A stretch of DNA of 64,000 nucleotides from Pterobdella sp. o SKG-2022 (taxonomy: Eukaryota; Annelida; Clitellata; Hirudinida; Piscicolidae), in assembly GCA_964035795.1 (NCBI GenBank), contig OZ038321.1, positions 8,139,446 to 8,203,445 of the forward strand, read 5' to 3'. Positions 36,501 through 47,900 of the stretch are shown piece by piece. Within the stretch, counting starts at the first letter, position 1. Every line of letters starts with the position of its first letter. The notes below the pieces were generated by a model that did no database searches, was not told the origin of the DNA, and saw only the letters and a list, made by a program, of their open reading frames with translations. The position numbers were made by a program, and so were the translations under genes.

Positions 36501-37588
36501 TTACAATCATGTTTAAATAAGGTGAACAATTGCCACAAAAAGTAAATGCACAAAAAGTTCAAGCTAAGAACCTTGATAGCAGTCTGTTGTCCCACAGTGG
36601 CAGCATATTGGAGTGGTGGTGACTTTGCAACACTGACTCCATCCTTGAAACAATTTTGTTATCTACTTTGCTAATGAATTCAAACTTGTTTTCCGAGTTG
36701 AAAAATTTTGAAACTTCAAAATTCGCAAAACGGAGAAATTTCAATAAATAAGTGGATCTTTTGTAATTTATAATATTCTGCAAAAATAGTTAAATATGAT
36801 AGGAAAAAATAAAGCTTAAATCTATATGTCATAATACGTATGAGCTTGAGAAAGATCTTTTGAAAATTCGATGTTCGTACTTTAACAAATTGAAATTACT
36901 ACAAAATATTTTTCCATAGTTTATATGCTAAAGTTTCTTAAAATTTGAAATAACTTTTAAATGAGTAAAAAATAACAAACATGAGAAGATAAAAGCGGTG
37001 CCACAAGATGAAACTGGGCCCATGATGGGCTGTAGGAGATCTATCATAGTCATGGTAAAGAACAAAAGTATCATATTCATTGAGTCCATCCTTGTTGTTT
37101 TGTTTCATTTTTATAAACCCCTGGTGTAGGTCGTGTCTTTGAGTGTCATTCAAGCATAGATATTCCATTCGTTTCTTCACCTTGTTTGATCTTGCACTAT
37201 TTGTTTGAAAGAGGTTTATGTGAGGTACGAAATAGTTCAGTCTATGTTTTCTATCTAATTTTTAAGTTTTATTGATTAAGCTTTTCAGTTAAAATTAAAA
37301 ATGATTTTTTTCTGAAAAATACTATTTTTATTTAAATATGTGTTACTACTTCAATGTTGAAATAGCTTTGGTACTAGAACTCGTGGAAGAGAAAAAATGC
37401 TCATCTTCAGTTGTTGAAGGTATGTCATGTTTTTGAAACTTCCATGGGATTTTGCATATAATACTCCGTTCCAGGTAATTGAGTAGGCAAGAAGATACAT
37501 CTAAAGAGACAACTATGAGAAAAACAGTCAAAATCAAAAATTTTAAAACACTTTTAACTTCACTCATTCTGATGTATATATCAAACAA
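33530..37588 (-). CDS. Tyrosinase with Cys-rich C-terminal domain, 7 exons
   Basis: A type-3 copper oxidase, expected to oxidise tyrosine or other phenols for cross-linking or pigment. Minus-strand exons: 37588-37350, 37196-36981, 36643-36572, 35343-35292, 35018-34866, 34815-34610, 33857-33530. These are in phase and give 421 aa (414 from the second Met, which better suits the signal VLKFLILTVFLIVVSLDVSS). CuA: LYHDYDRSPTAHHGPSFILWHR. Next come MESVLQ and LPLWDN. CuB: HGLIHVFVGELM, then DPLFFLHHTFVDYLYEK. The closing part has the usual MMPFG motif, then a Cys-rich tail (VECNEDSECC, VWCNKKTKKC, ACYCMEG, CACK). All six copper-site histidines appear present. The 52-nt and 72-nt exons were chosen by phase and alignment and are the least certain. 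Confidence 0.87.
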
Positions 37589-38522
37589 ACAGAACTCAAA
37601 AGAATTTCAAAATTTCTCAAATTTTCAATGTTTTAAATGATGGACAGTTTCAAAAATAAAAGTTGATTGAGAAATCATCTTTTATTTGAAAAATTAAAAG
37701 TTGTTGAAAAGTTATTTTGGTTGTATTGATTAGAGATAATGATATATCAATGGTGATAAATTGCTTAGAAGATTCTACTAAGTTTACAAAACTTGTTTGA
37801 ATAAGATATCATAGATAAATTTTCCAATAATATCAAATTATTTTTAAAATAACATCTACATCTCTATGAATAAAGGTTTTAAAGATTCTTAAACTTAAAA
37901 ATATCAAAAGCTCATCTGACTGTAAAGGTCATATTGATTAATGAAAAAAACCATTTATAACAATCAAAATTTTTAAAAGAAACTATTATTTAAAAGGTGA
38001 GCAAAAATTTCTCAATTTATATTTCAACTTTATATCTTTTCGATACCTTTCAAGTAATAACTTTGTGATAATATTTTTATCACAAAATTTCCTTCGTCTG
38101 ACTTGAATGAAATTCCTTTATTTTTTAATTATATAACATAAACTTGAAAAAAAAATTTATTTGAGGGTAAAAAATTTTTGTGAGTGCATCTGATGATATT
38201 AAAGAAAAACGTTATAGTTATTTCGCCAAAACAAAATTTTAATTGTCTGAAACTTCAAAAACCAAGCTTCAATGATGCTTCAAACTTTGAAAAAATTGAT
38301 TTTTATAGTTGAAGATTGAGATTAATAAATATAAAGGTTTGTGAAAAGCTTCGTCAAAATGAAACATTCAAAGATTGTAGTGTTTTTATGATTAAAAAAT
38401 ATGAGACTTTTAAAAAATTCAAGTTTATGAAGCTTTTTAAGGAAAAAGCTTTGGAATTTGTCTTCGAAATTATAGAAAAAACCAATAAACTCTACAAAAT
38501 TCTATAAAAGTCTTTCAAAGAA
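37589..38522. other. Intergenic region upstream of the tyrosinase
   Basis: AT-rich 5' flank of the minus-strand tyrosinase. The open frame at 38316-38507 is Lys/Phe-rich with no recognised similarity and is not called. Confidence 0.5.
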
Positions 38523-38618
38523 AACACCGTCTTTTGTTCAATCACCGAAGTTAAGTAGAGTCAAGTCCGATGTTTACTTGACGGGTGAAAATCTCGAACA
38601 ATGGGTAGTAGTTTAGCC
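38523..38618 (+). pseudogene. 5S rRNA-like sequence (5S pseudogene or 5S-derived retroposon head)
   Basis: Contains ATCACCGAAGTTAAGTAGAG followed by TCAAGTCCGATGTTTACTTG and ACGGGTGAAAATC. This order matches the internal control region of animal 5S rRNA (ATCACCGAAGTTAAG, then a TACTTGGATGGGTGACC-like block). The end GTAGTAGTTTAGCC fits the 5S 3' side loosely. The first roughly 25 nt of 5S are missing or unrecognisable, and box C is damaged, so it is not a working rRNA gene. It lies about 500 bases before the LINE at 39000-41835 in the same orientation. Confidence 0.7.
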
Positions 38619-38999
38619 AGATTTTTGTTTGCTGATGCCAATTTAGATATAGCTTGATCTTCAGAAAAATTATTCTGCTAAAGTTCAATTAATTGACCAA
38701 ACTCCACCTTTGGGGCACTTTTAGAAGCCATTCTTTCGCTTTTTATTGCTATGAACTGCTTTTTCTCCTTCTAAAGGTTTTTTTTCAATATTCTATTCTC
38801 ATTAGTTTATTGAGTCATTGTTTTTTTTAATTTTATTTTTTCTTTCTTTTTTTTTGTTTATCGTATAAATTCTAAATCTATGCCCTTTTTAATGTTTTTC
38901 TACTTTTCAAATTTTTTTCAAATTCTCTTCTCCTCTTTCTTGGATCCTTAGGCGGCGCGTTTTTTTTCTTCGATCTTAACTTTTGTAGATCTTCATCAA

Positions 39000-41835
39000 T
39001 TCTCAATAGCATTTCATCATACACTACTTCTTTTTCCAGCTCTAGGTTCTCTTACTGATCTCTTATATCCTCTTTTCACCTAAATCTAAATCTTCTCATC
39101 TCAATTCTAAATCTTCCAACTCATCTCATAACTCTTTTGAACTTTATATACCCCTTAATATCTCCTTTCTTAACATAAGATCTCTTGATAACAAATCTAT
39201 ACATGTTTTTAATCTCTTCTCTGGCTCCAACTTTGACTTTCTAGCTTTTAGGGAGACCTTGCATGAATCCGGGTCTTCTACTTCTCTTATCTCCACTTGT
39301 CCTCCTTGAACTTTCTCATGCTTTTCAAAATCCTCTTTCTACTTCTTTTTCCAGCTACGGAAGAATCTTTTTTTTATAAATCTACTTTGTCTTTTACTCA
39401 TTCTGGTTTCAAATTTTAAATATGTTACTTTCATCCTAGTTATTGCTGTCATTTATCGACCTTCTTCTGCTTCTCTCTTTTCCTTCATAAATGACTTCTC
39501 TGCCTTACTTGAATTTCTATATACTCTTTCTTTTTATTTTATTTTATAGGTGACTTTAACATAAAATTTAATAACAAAAATAATTTCTGCTCTGAAAAAT
39601 TTCTTGAACTTCTTGAACTTTTTAACCTTTCCCAACATTGTCTTTTTCCCTCTCATTCCTCTGGCAACACCATTGGTCTTTTCATCACATTGTCCTTTAT
39701 TAAACCTATTAGTATTCGAACTCACCCAGTCTTCTTCTTTGACCACCATCTTATTCAATCTTACTTCTCTACCAACTCCATTAAACTCTTTTCCACTGCC
39801 AAGGTATTTACTCGCTTTTGGTATCAACTTAATAAAAACCTTTTCATCAAACTTTTCTCTGCTTCTTTTTTTGACTCTTCTCCATTGTCTGATGTTGACG
39901 ACTTTGTTTTTGCTCCAGACTCCCTTTTCACCAATACTTTGAACGTGGTTCTTCCCATTTAATTTTTTACTTATCGTTTTTCCTCTTTCAAAGTTCCTTG
40001 GTTTGGTAGTGAATGCATCACATTCAAACGTACTTTGTGCAAACTTGAACGTTCTTATCGTTCTTCTCCCTCTTCTTTCTCTCATGATCTTTGGCTTTTT
40101 TACCTATCGCTCTTTTTTCTACTCCAAACACTCCAATTTTCTTATTTCTTTTATCAACTTCTTATTTTTCATCTCGTTGAAAAAATCTTAATCATATTCT
40201 TTTCTAAAAATCCCCTTCTCTTCTATTTTCTTCTCAAGATTTCCATAATTTTTCCCCCAACAAGATTTTTTCCATTAGAACCAATAACTCATCATTTCAC
40301 ACTTCTCCAGCTTCTTCTCCTTCTTCTCTTTCTCTCTCTCACTTCTCAACCATCACTTTCACACATCTCATCACCATCAGCAAATCTGTATCTTCATCTT
40401 TCTGTTACCTCGACCTGATTTCTTTCAAAATTTTTAATGATCTTTCCTCCTTCTTTCATTCAAATATAAATCTTTCTCTAGCTACTTCTAAATTTCCCAC
40501 TCCTTTTAAATCATTTATCGTTTCTCCAATACTGAAAAAACCTTTTCTCGATCCTTCTATCATCTCCAACTACCGTCCCATTTCTAACCTTTCTTTTCTC
40601 TCCAAAATTCTTTAAAAAGCTATTCATCTTTTAAACTTTCTTTTTTCTAACAATCTTCTTTCCCTCACTCAATCTGGCTTTCGACCTTTTCACTCTACTG
40701 AAACTTGCTTTTCAGGAATCTCTAATGATGCTCTTTTAGTTTTCGACTCTAAAAAGCTTTCCCTTTTCGTTTTTATTGACTTCTCTTCTGTTTTTGATAC
40801 TTTTGATCACTCACTTTTACTTCAACATCTCAACTTTTCTTTTGCTATTTTTGGCTTCTCCCTTTTTCGGCTTACCTCCTATCTCTCTAATCGTTCTTCC
40901 ACTATTTCTATTGAAAACTCTTTTCTTCTGTCTGCTCCTTTTGGTGTTCTCCAGGGATCTGTCTTCGGACCTCTTCTTTTTATTTCTTATACCTCTCATC
41001 TCCCTTGTCTTATTGAATCTTTCTTTTTCCAAAGTCAGCTCTATGTTGATAATATCTAAATTTTTTCTTCTTTCCTTCTTTTTTCCAATTCTTCTACTTT
41101 TGAAAGACTAAGCCTTTGTCCTAAATTTATTCTTTCATGTAGTGACTCCATGCATCTCAAACTGAATTCTTCTAAATTCAACTTTATCCATCTTTTAGTC
41201 CAAATCTCTCACCTTCTCTCTCCTCCCATTACGATCTCCTCTGACCATACTATTCATCCCTCCTCTATTGTTCGAAGTCTTGGTTTTCTTTTTGATTCTT
41301 CCCTTTCTTTTAAACCTCAAATTCTTTCTGTTCCTTCTTTTTGTTTTTACCATCTACGTCACATCAGAAAGATTTCTTCTTACCTCGATGATGCCTCTTG
41401 TTCTCTCTCATCTTGATTATTGCAACTCTATACTTTAATTTTCCCTCTTACCAAAGCTTTCAACTCTGCTGCACGCCTGATTCCTCATACTCCTAAACTT
41501 TCTTTTATTTTTCCATCTTTTATTGATCTTCACTGGCTATCTCTTCCTTCAAAACTTGTTTTCTCATGCATAAAATCTCTCTCTTATTTACCTTCTTATC
41601 TTTCTAATCCTTACTTCCTTCTAAAAGTGCTGGTTCACGGTCCTCTACCTGCTCTTCATCTCTCCCTCTCATGCTTACGCTAAAACTGCTATTTTTTTCT
41701 CTGAACCTCCAATTTTCTTTCTATTCTATTTTTCAAAAAAAAATGAAAACTCATTTCTTTTAGTTCATACCAGAGGGCTTTTAAGCGATGCGTGAGAGGC
41801 GCTATATAAGTTGTTTACATTATTATTATTATAAC
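39000..41835 (+). mobile_element. Decayed non-LTR retrotransposon (CR1/L2/Jockey-like), plus strand
   Basis: Reads in several frames because of frameshifts. Endonuclease: FLNIRSLDNKSIHVFNLF (39170) and GDFNIKF (39550). Reverse transcriptase: PISNLSFLSKIL, then LTQSGFRPFHSTETCFS, FIDFSSVFDTFDHSLLLQHL, FGVLQGSVFGPLLF and LYVDNI-like sequence near 41040 (the YVDD core decayed to YVDN). A thumb region, LGFLFDSSLSFKPQI, follows at 41280. It ends in GCGATGCGTGAGAGGCGCT, TATATAA and an ATT-repeat tail. The coding strand is strikingly pyrimidine-rich. Stops throughout show it is dead. Clade is given only approximately. Confidence 0.85.
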
Positions 41836-44800
41836 AACCTAAGACAAAAGAATTCAGTCCTAACTTTGTTGAACTTCATTTACTGAAAAAATGGGTATGG
41901 ACTAACGACTCAAATAATTTAAACTTGTGGAAACATCTTATACTCTACATAAAACACACAAAAGCTGGTTTTAAAGCCTTAAATACACATTGTTGAAATT
42001 AATGAACGATTCTGAAAAACTTTATTTTCCATTTCAAATCTTCATAGCATTCAACAGCATTACCAATTAAACTTCAAAGTGTTACTTTTTCCTTTTTTAT
42101 AATTATTAATAAAAAATGGGTTTAAGTCAAAATAAGCTAGGAGAAACTATGATGGGAAACTAAAAGCAATGAAATGAATACTTTTGATAATAATTGATGT
42201 CACTTGATATAAGCACATAAACCTTTGAAAGGTGAAAAATTTCGAAATCAGCTGGTCTTTATAATATATTTAAATTAGTTTGGTTCATATGTAACTTATT
42301 TAATTAATATACGCTTAATGATAAGTATCCATGAAAAGTGATGAAAATAATAACTTGGAAGTTTATGATATTTCAACGTTGTAGAGGATGGATAATAAAA
42401 AGCATAATTAACAATTACTAAAAGCTGAATAAAAAGCAAAGAAAGTTTAGAAGGCTATGAAACATATTGTATATAATGTGTAACATCAATGATGCGCACA
42501 CATGCATGCTAGTGACCAACAATATTCATATCATCTTTTTAGAAATAAGTTTCATTCAAGGGATTCGGTATATTTAAACATAAGCACAAAAAGTTATTAT
42601 TCAATCGTTTTCAGGCCAAATGAAAATATATCAAAATTAAAGACAAGCTTCAAATACTAATTACAGAAGTTTTAATCGAAAACTCAAAGCGTTGTTGCGA
42701 CCGTGGGTGAGCTGCTTACAATTCATAAAATTTAAAGTTTTGAATTATAATCAATAAAAATTCTATTCAAAAATGAATAAAAATTTGCATAAAATTTTAC
42801 TCAATTTACTGTAAGCATATATTAATGAAAAGTTGAGTTTGAATTTTCAAGAAAATATAATGATGGAAAAATTTGGAAGTGAATGTATACATATGGCTCT
42901 GGCACCATCAGTTGGTACCATTGAAGCACATCACATGCATACGAATTCACAGGCATATATCACCCAGCACTACAAATCCTTAAAATGGTCACACAGCTTC
43001 AGCAAGCCTGGGATAGTTTAAAAACACAATAAACAATGTGTTACATAATGCATTATAACCATTAATTCAGATCGAACTTCAGTTTTGAAATGAAAATGAA
43101 TCTAACAGAATGCATATATATTATCGAAAAAAAAAAAAATTTTGGATTATTACAACTCAAAGAACTTGAAAGCTTAGATACAAAATAGAAGCACACGGGG
43201 TACATAGGTAATTTCACTAACAGAATGTTGTGTGCCGAAATAGAAATTAAATTAAAATTTCGTTGTAATAAATAAAAAGCAAGCGAGGAATGATAATTTG
43301 ATTGATACTTTTTGAAGATCAGAAGCAGTAATCGAAATGAAATGTGAAACTCTTCAACATAAAATTTTCTTATTTAAAAATTAATCAAATTTTTGCCTAA
43401 AAAGTACAAAACCGCCTCAAAGAGCGGTTAGTGTGCTTAATTTTCAAAATATTAATGAACATTCAAGGTGGCAATTGAATGAAATGTCACATAACGAAAT
43501 TACGAGAATAAATTATAATAGACATTATGAAAGGTAATTGCAAGCCAACAAAGTGACTCTTGCAAGTGAACGTGTTACAACAAGCGAAAAAAGCGGGTGG
43601 TGACGATGATCTTGTGGCAGTTGTTTTGACGACTTATAATACAAATTATTACTTGTAATCATCTCTCAAATCACCATTTCCTAAATTACTAATGTTACAT
43701 ATACTTTCTAAGATACAACGGACATATTTTGATTTAATTGAAAAATTGTATGTCTATTATTTGCATGCATTTTTGTGATCCTATTCGACATACACAGCAA
43801 ATGACTCAGAGCAGCAGAACTGAAGCATTCTCTGTCAGCCCCTCATGTTTAGAAACCACATAATACCTCATATGCATTACTCAAAAATGTAGCAGTTATA
43901 CAAATTTAATGATATCTTATTGAACCATTATGTCATCGGAACGAAGTTAAGACGTTTGAGAGAAATTGCAAACAGATTGGTAGTATTATCACACAATTTC
44001 TCCCCTTAATTATGGCATGCTACTAATATTATATCCCCAATAAGATTTCAAATAATGATTTTGGTGGAATCGAAAAAATATTTGGCGATGGAACAAGCCA
44101 AATATGGGTCCATGTCATTATTCCATAACCCAATAAAAAGATCCCTACAAATGACCTCGATGAACGAATATGAGATTTAATCGATATAGGTGTTATATGA
44201 TGTGATTTTATGCATAATGAGATATTTGACGGCGATTATGAATACGTGGTTAAAAAAAATGGAATGACAGAGTGCTTCCACCCCTGCTCTAGTGTGCTGT
44301 GCTACAAGATTCACATAAGCCACCTTACATTGAGACCATATAACCATGAATTTCGAAACTTATGATAAGGCTGGACTTGAACAAATATTTCAATATAACA
44401 AAAACTTCTAGGAAGTTTCAATATTAAATGGATAGAAGCAAAGATAATTTTTTTTTGGAATATGATAAAAAAATTAACTTTTTTACACGGTTGTTTTCCC
44501 CGTTATATATACATATGTATTGATACTTAGCACCTAAATAACCATAAATGATTTTACAACTTATAATGCTTGCTCTTTGTTCTAGTGCAAATATTCCACT
44601 AAAGACAAAGATCTGAAACAAAACGCATACTGGCATGAAAACCCATATAACTTACAAGTCTCATAACCATAATGAGTGGCACCCATGTATTTCAACCGGT
44701 TGAAGGGTAAATTTTAAAATCTGAAATTGAAAATAAACCAATAAAATCATATAGATGTGTATGAATCAAGCAAATTATTTTGTAAAAATTTTTGGGAATA

Positions 44801-44964
44801 TACACTGACCTTTGCTGTTCAGAACTTCTTTAAAGACTACAAGTATAATTGGTGTGTGAAAATCTCAAATTCTATGCATATATAAGTTTTTAATCACAAT
44901 GACATTAATAAAAATACAAGTTAATATATGATTTTCGACAATGGATGTGGTTTGAAACTTGTGA
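41836..44964. other. Intergenic region, no gene recognised
   Basis: AT-rich without clear retroelement signatures. Short frames at 42833-43021 and 44424-44636 have no recognisable similarity. Near 44650-44700 a minus-strand segment has a good acceptor (TTTCAATTTCAG) and donor (GTAAGT) and might be a further exon of the gene at 44965-52138. Confidence 0.45.
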
Positions 44965-47900
44965 CTAACTTGTGTCAAGATATATTTGAGCCTTGTGTAG
45001 ATTGAACTGGTTTTGTTGAGGTCTGTCCCATTGCTTCTGTAATGTGTTCTCAGAGGACTCAAAAGAAACGGGAGATAAGGATTTTGAAAGGGGTTTGGTA
45101 GTTGAAAAGCTAGTTGTGTAAGTAAGATTTTGTGCTGAAGCTATATAGTTCGTAGAATCATACAATGATTTGTTGGGGGATGGATGGGCATTAAAGGGGT
45201 GGTGTTGGTGGTTGTTTTGAACGGATGGATTAGATTTTTGTGCAGTGTTTTGAGTGGCAATTAAACTCCCACTTGTTGATACCTTCATCAATGGCATATT
45301 CACAGAAAGGTACAACTGTGGGTAAATGATTGGTGGCTGTGTGGAGTGATTTGTGAAGGATATGTTGTGAAGCGGTGTTGGTTGTTCTAATGGACAAAGT
45401 TGTTGCTTGGACTGTGTGGTATCATTGAAGCCTTCTTGGTTGCTTGGTGTGGCATTGTTGTGAGGTACTTTGGGTTGGTCAATAGATGTTGTAGAAGTCA
45501 CATCATGGTTACTTGTCATATTTACAATTGATTTATTTACAAACAAGAGTGCATTGTGGTTTCCACTTTTATTAACATTTTCTTTTTGTGGTTCTTCGAT
45601 ATAAATTTTTTTATTCAAATCAATATTACTGCAATCTTTTGAAGCTGGCGTAAATTTTGTAGCGTTAGTTGCTTTAACATCCCCATCGTAACCAAACATG
45701 AAATCAATATCATTATTTAATGTTTTATCAAGATTTTTGGTATCGAGAAAGAAAGCTTGTGAAGTACTCAAATTTTGCTTATTAGTTACAGGATTTAGTT
45801 TTTTGGTGAATTTTGTTGAAACAGTTGATGATTTAGCTTCAGAGTCTACATTGAAACTTATGGAGTTCTCAAAGTGATGGTTCGAAATGGTTGTTAATGT
45901 TGTAGAAGATACAGTGGAAGTTGGTGAAGTTAAAGTGGTAGTGGCATGCATTGCATTAGAATCATCAGTTGGTGACGCAAATGTAGATTTTGTTAAATTA
46001 AATTTTTCTTGAGTTAAATTCATGAAAGAAGTTTGCAATTGTGGAGATGAAACAGGTCGAGTGAATGAATTACATGGCTTGGCAGGAACCCCAGTGGCTA
46101 TCTTTGTGTTGTTATCCATATGTCTAGATGAACTTTTTGCAGAATTGGCTGATGATGGCTTAGCTAGTGGAGTTGGTAATTTGTTTTTAACAAAAAGTCT
46201 ATCATTATCAGGGCTTTCCTGAGTTTTAGTGTTTTGCTGATGTTTAGATTTGACTTTTTTTCGTTTAGTTACAATGGAAAAGTTGCTTGCCTTTGATACA
46301 TGCCCTTCAAACCCCATGTCACACTCATTCAATACAAAATTTTTTTGCACCAATTCCTTTGTTTTTGAGCTGTCTTTCTTAAAAGTGAGAGGAAAGTTTG
46401 AAAACTTATCTATATGATCAAGACTATTTATAGATTCGACACCATTCGTTAGAGGAGATGTCATAATCTTAGGAGGTTCATGAGAATCCATTTTAGTTTT
46501 CCTCTCAATGACTTTCTCAAAGGTCTTGGTATCTTCTGACGAAACCTTTTTGTTAATCCCTAAGTTTGAAGTTTCTTTTGAACAAAGATCGGTCAAAATT
46601 AGCTCTTTTTCATCTCTAATATTCATAACTTTATCTTCATTTTTTTCAACAGTAATTGATTTATTTTTATTATCATGAAAGTTTTTATCTGTGAGACTAC
46701 AAGGTTTGCAACAGTTTTTGCTGCCTAAAGTACTAGCAACAGGAATTGCAACTTTCTTTTTGGATTTTTTACCTTTATCTTTGGTTTCGTTGAAAGTTTT
46801 TGAATCTGGCTTTTCATTATTTATGTACTTCAAAATGTGGTCCATGTCTTTATTTCCGATATAATCAGGAACCTTGTCAGACGTGATTACTTGATCCTTC
46901 TCTTTTCTGTTTTTCATTTTCTTTCTTTGAGCCATTTCTTGATACCTTAATCAAAGAATTATCTAGTTTAATATTTATGCCATAAATGATAAAATGCTTT
47001 TAAAAATTTATTATTCAATTTCTTTAGAATTATAAACACAAATATGTGTGAAGTGAAATCCCAGTCTGATATGAATCTACTCATTTCTCTTGAGATTCAC
47101 ACCTCATCATCAAAGTTGAAGTTAATGAGAGAAGAAACCATCTTTGAATGTTAAAAAATGCAAACAAATAGGAAGCTTATAGTAATTTAATCTCAATTCA
47201 ACATATAACACCTCTCCTTTTGACTTAAATACTAAAAATAACATTCACAGCATTAAAAAATAAACTACCGTATAACGCAAAATTACATATATTACATACC
47301 ATGAATGTAGCTAGAAATAAGTTAGTATACTAGAATGACAAATTATTTTCACATGTGATTGTTTTTCGTCAGTAGGTCCCACAGTCAAACAAAATAAATA
47401 CTTGACACTAAGAAAAAACAAAATATTCTATTAAACATTTAATGACTACTTGCTAGCTGGTAACATTGCTTAGACATTTTAAATGTCAGAAAATTAACAT
47501 AAACACAAATGAAACTGTATTTATTAATTGCATTCAGAAAAACAAAATAGAAACCAAACAAAGCTTAAAAAGGTTGATGACTACTTTGATTCAACAAAGG
47601 ATTCCAATATTGATTAGAAAGATGCATAACAATTGATACCGTTTCTGTCATCAAAGATTTATAAGAATGACAATGTTCATTTATATAGTGCCAAGAAAGC
47701 ATTTGAGAAGCTTTTTCTTTTCTTTTCCAAACTGAAAAATTAGATCCCAAAATCTTGTCTCGAGAGAAGCAGGCATATGCATAGTCGAGATGTGTTCTCT
47801 CAAAGAAACCAAATCTGCTTCAGAACCCCTTGTTTTCTCCTTCATCCAACAAGAAGACGACCTCAAATCAGGCCATTTTTGTGGCCTGCTCCCATCTAAA

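Noticed and set aside
37346..37588. Tyrosinase exon 1 starting at the first Met
   Set aside because: Not rejected outright: the first Met is kept as the outer limit, but the second Met at 37567 places the signal peptide at the N-terminus and is the more likely start.
39534..40085. 183-codon open frame on the minus strand
   Set aside because: It is antisense to the pyrimidine-rich LINE, and its Lys/Arg-rich composition is the mirror of that skew.
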